From Reyranella sp. (GTDB taxonomy: Bacteria > Pseudomonadota > Alphaproteobacteria > Reyranellales > Reyranellaceae): 6,399 nucleotides of DNA. Shown here piece by piece: positions 4,429 to 6,399 of this stretch (its first letter is position 1; the number at the start of each line of letters is the position of its first letter). Where the stretch lies: contig JAUXST010000329.1 of assembly GCA_030679805.1 (NCBI GenBank), positions 1-6,399 of the forward strand. The letters are read 5' to 3'. A program made the position numbers and the translations under genes. The notes below the pieces were generated by a model. It saw nothing but the letters and a program-made list of their open reading frames with translations. It searched no databases and had not been told where the DNA came from.

Positions 4429-5828
4429 AGCCAGAGGGCGAGATAGACCGACGACATCACCAGGGTGATGGCCGCGACCCGCGAGCCGAAGGCGGTGAAT
4501 TCATTGAACGAGATGCGTTTGCCGTCCTTCTCGGCGAGCCCCGTCACCGTGACGTTGGCCGAGGCGCCGATCAGGGTGCCGTTGCCGCCGAGGCAAGCAC
4601 CGAGCGACAGCGCCCACCACAGCACCTGCCCGTCAGGGCCGGCATTGAGCTGGTCGAGCAGGCTTGCGACCAGCGGGATGGTGACGGCGGTATAGGGAAT
4701 GTTGTCGATCACCGCCGAGAGGAATCCCGAGACCCAGAGGATGATCACGGCCGCCACCAGGAGCGTCGCCGTTGGCGACAGGCCGAAGCCGCTCGAGATT
4801 CGGCCGATGATCCAGGCGAGGCCATCGGCGAGGGTTTCGATCAGGCCGGTCGCGACTGCTGCGCCAACGAGGATGAACAGGAACAGGAAGAACGCGAGCG
4901 TCGGCCACTCGATGTCCTTTTCGAGGATGGTGAGGACGCCGTGCTGGCGTTCGTCGTGCGTCGGCTTGTGCGTCTTGAGATAGTAGTAATCCTGGGCAAG
5001 CAGGATCGCGGCGATGCCGATCACCGCCGGCACGGCCACTGGCATGTGCGTCAGCGAGTGCGTCATGAACCCCAGGAAGATCAGCACCGTGATCCAGCAG
5101 GTGACGCGCAGCAGCGGGATGTTTTCGAGTTTCGCGCCGCTCGGCGTGGCGGCCCCCGCGTGGTCGGCATCGGACGCCGCACCGATATCCTTTGGATAGT
5201 AGCGCCGGCTGTACCAGACCAGAACGATCATCATGAAGGTGCAGGGCACCGCCAGATTGTAGATGAAGTCCATGAAGCTGAGGCCGGTACGCGGGTCAGC
5301 GCCGATCAGCACATTGGGTGGATCGCCGATCAGGGTTGCCGTGCCGCCGATGTTGGCCGCCATCACCATCGGCAGGAAGAAGGCGGAGCCGTTGATCCTG
5401 AGCCGCCGCGCCATTTCCGAGGCCATCGGATAGGCGAAGATGACGGTGGTGACGTTGTCGAGGATCGCCGACAGCACACCGGTGAACCACAGGATCAGCC
5501 GCGCCGCCCGGCTGGGGTTGCCGCGCGAGCGCTCTAGCAGGCGGTCGACGGCCCAGGGGAAGACGTTGGTGGTCTTGAGCACGCCGACCAGCGCCATCAT
5601 GGCGAACAGCAGCAGGATGACATTGAGATCGACCGCATTCTTGGCGGTCTCGAACGAGATCAGCCTGAAGGGCGAGAAGTAGGAGATCAACCAGATCACC
5701 GCGACCGCGCCGATCGGGATCAGGACGCGATGGACGCGGTCGAGGGCCAACAGGGCGAACATCGCGACCAGGATAAATGCGACGATGCCCTGTGAAGCGA
5801 TGTCCCTGGTCGAGTCGAACCCGTGCAT
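4329..5828 (-). CDS. ArsB/NhaD (ion transporter superfamily, P-protein-like) permease
   Basis: A 499-residue integral membrane transporter with about 11-12 hydrophobic segments. It shows the internal repeat of the ion transporter superfamily. Half one has LSAILDNVTT (119-128) then GGTATLIGDPPN (161-172). Half two has LSAVIDNIPYT (370-380) then LGGNGTLIGASAN (413-425). These paired Asp-Asn and Gly-rich hairpin motifs form the substrate and ion site in this superfamily. A hydrophilic loop at about 207-238 and a His/Lys-rich loop at about 285-300 separate the halves. Relatives include NhaD Na+/H+ antiporters, ArsB and the OCA2 P protein, so ion exchange or organic-anion transport are both possible. 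The start has a good Shine-Dalgarno (GGGGGAG on the minus strand, seven bases from the ATG). It lies 36 bases after the SDR gene and is probably co-transcribed with it. Its 3' end overlaps the doxX-like gene by 100 bp on the opposite strand. Confidence 0.88.
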   Translation of the reverse strand: MHGFDSTRDIASQGIVAFILVAMFALLALDRVHRVLIPIGAVAVIWLISYFSPFRLISFETAKNAVDLNVILLLFAMMALVGVLKTTNVFPWAVDRLLERSRGNPSRAARLILWFTGVLSAILDNVTTVIFAYPMASEMARRLRINGSAFFLPMVMAANIGGTATLIGDPPNVLIGADPRTGLSFMDFIYNLAVPCTFMMIVLVWYSRRYYPKDIGAASDADHAGAATPSGAKLENIPLLRVTCWITVLIFLGFMTHSLTHMPVAVPAVIGIAAILLAQDYYYLKTHKPTHDERQHGVLTILEKDIEWPTLAFFLFLFILVGAAVATGLIETLADGLAWIIGRISSGFGLSPTATLLVAAVIILWVSGFLSAVIDNIPYTAVTIPLVASLLDQLNAGPDGQVLWWALSLGACLGGNGTLIGASANVTVTGLAEKDGKRISFNEFTAFGSRVAAITLVMSSVYLALWLYVGSTLVNVAGAFVLLLLFTAPRFLKSSASRE

Positions 5829-5864
5829 CGACTTGCTCCCCCCGCTGTTCTTTTCGGCGGATGC

Positions 5865-6399
5865 TCAGGCCAGATAGGTCGCCGAGACTCCACCGTCGAC
5901 AACTAACGCATGACCGTTGACATAGGAAGCGGCCGGCGAGGCAAGGAAGAGAGCGGCGCCGGCGATTTCCGCCGGATCGGCCCAGCGTTTGGCGGGGCAG
6001 CGCTCGCGCTGGCGTTCGCCGGCCGGCGACGCCATCAGCCGGGCATTGGTCTCGGTGGCGAAGAAGCCCGGCGACAGCGAATTCGACGTGATGCCCATGG
6101 CGCCGAGTTCGGCTGCGAGCGCCCGCGTGAGCGCTGCCAGCCCGCCCTTGGCCGCAACATATGAGATCGCGCCCGGCACCGCGAGGTCGGCCACGATCGA
6201 GGTGACCAGGATCAGCCGGCCCCAGCGTCGCTCGATCATTCCGGGCGCCACCAGCTTGACCAGGGCGTGGGCGGCATTGAGATCCACGTCGATCAGCCGG
6301 GCAAAATCCTCGGGCGCGATGTCGGCAAAGGGCCGGCGGTCGCGCTCGCCGACATTGTGGATCAGGATATCGATCGGCCCGGCGGCGGCAATCCCGGCG
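5865..6399 (-). CDS. SDR-family oxidoreductase, C-terminal part (5' truncated)
   Basis: Classical short-chain dehydrogenase/reductase, cytosolic and NAD(P)-dependent. The open frame runs off the window edge; 177 residues are readable and the N-terminal nucleotide-binding glycine motif lies outside. Numbered from the edge, visible motifs are DILIHNVG (10-17, a variant of the usual NNAG), the structural N41 in DVDLNAAH, the catalytic S67 in VTSIVA, and Y80/K84 in the YVAAK active site, with the standard 13-residue Ser-Tyr spacing. They are followed by SPGFFATETNA and a final VVDGG element. The GTG at 6287 could be mistaken for a start, but the conserved N-V-G strand lies upstream of it in frame. 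The HNVG...RRPF and FFATETNA segments resemble gluconate 5-dehydrogenase-like SDRs, but substrate prediction within SDRs is unreliable. It is immediately upstream of the permease on the same strand, suggesting a shared operon. Confidence 0.9.
   Translation of the reverse strand, partial: AGIAAAGPIDILIHNVGERDRRPFADIAPEDFARLIDVDLNAAHALVKLVAPGMIERRWGRLILVTSIVADLAVPGAISYVAAKGGLAALTRALAAELGAMGITSNSLSPGFFATETNARLMASPAGERQRERCPAKRWADPAEIAGAALFLASPAASYVNGHALVVDGGVSATYLA

Noticed and set aside
4173..5537. 454-codon plus-strand ORF
   Set aside because: It lies antisense to the permease and partly over the doxX-like gene. Its product is a monotonous Arg/Asp/Glu/Gly/His-rich string with no domain, as expected from the complement of GC-rich membrane-protein codons.

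Overview
The window reads as GC-rich chromosomal DNA from an alphaproteobacterium. Ornithine decarboxylase and an NAD-dependent homospermidine synthase sit side by side, which fits the homospermidine-based polyamine metabolism common in Rhizobiales, Rhodospirillales and relatives. The genus cannot be told from this sequence. Six protein genes are well supported, two of them cut by the window edges, plus one probable short leader-peptide gene. No mobile element, CRISPR array, tRNA or rRNA was seen.

Layout: (1) 1-772 (+) is the C-terminal part of an MFS exporter of the EntS/MFS_3 type. (2) 773-1189 is a 417-base stretch without a conventional gene. It begins with a stem-loop just after the MFS stop and an AT-rich segment that may hold a promoter. 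Its 3' half is a dense series of hairpins leading into the decarboxylase gene. A 39-codon ORF with a very good Shine-Dalgarno (982-1101) lies inside it. Position and context match the alphaproteobacterial speF leader described upstream of ornithine decarboxylase genes. (3) 1190-2320 (+) is a fold-III (eukaryotic-like) ornithine decarboxylase. (4) 2348-2380 is a terminator-like hairpin. (5) 2415-3860 (+) is homospermidine synthase. (6) 3946-4428 (+) is a small DoxX-family membrane protein. (7) On the minus strand, a partial SDR oxidoreductase (6399-5865) is followed 36 bases later by an ArsB/NhaD-superfamily permease (5828-4329). The permease 3' end overlaps the convergent doxX-like gene by 100 bp.

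How the genes work together: Odc makes putrescine from ornithine, and Hss joins two putrescines into sym-homospermidine. The leader before odc looks like the control point. It offers a translatable Arg-rich ORF, several stable hairpins, two pairs of mutually exclusive stems, and an 8-base complement between the leader ORF and the weak odc ribosome-binding site. A strong stem-loop between odc and hss, only 41 bases before the hss start, suggests hss transcription depends at least partly on read-through. The minus-strand SDR-permease pair looks like a separate operon, perhaps for uptake and oxidation of a small organic substrate, but no substrate can be read from the sequence.

The most interesting part is the odc leader (about 873-1189). 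Its family is probably known (speF motif), but the leader ORF and the switching geometry seen here deserve a direct test.
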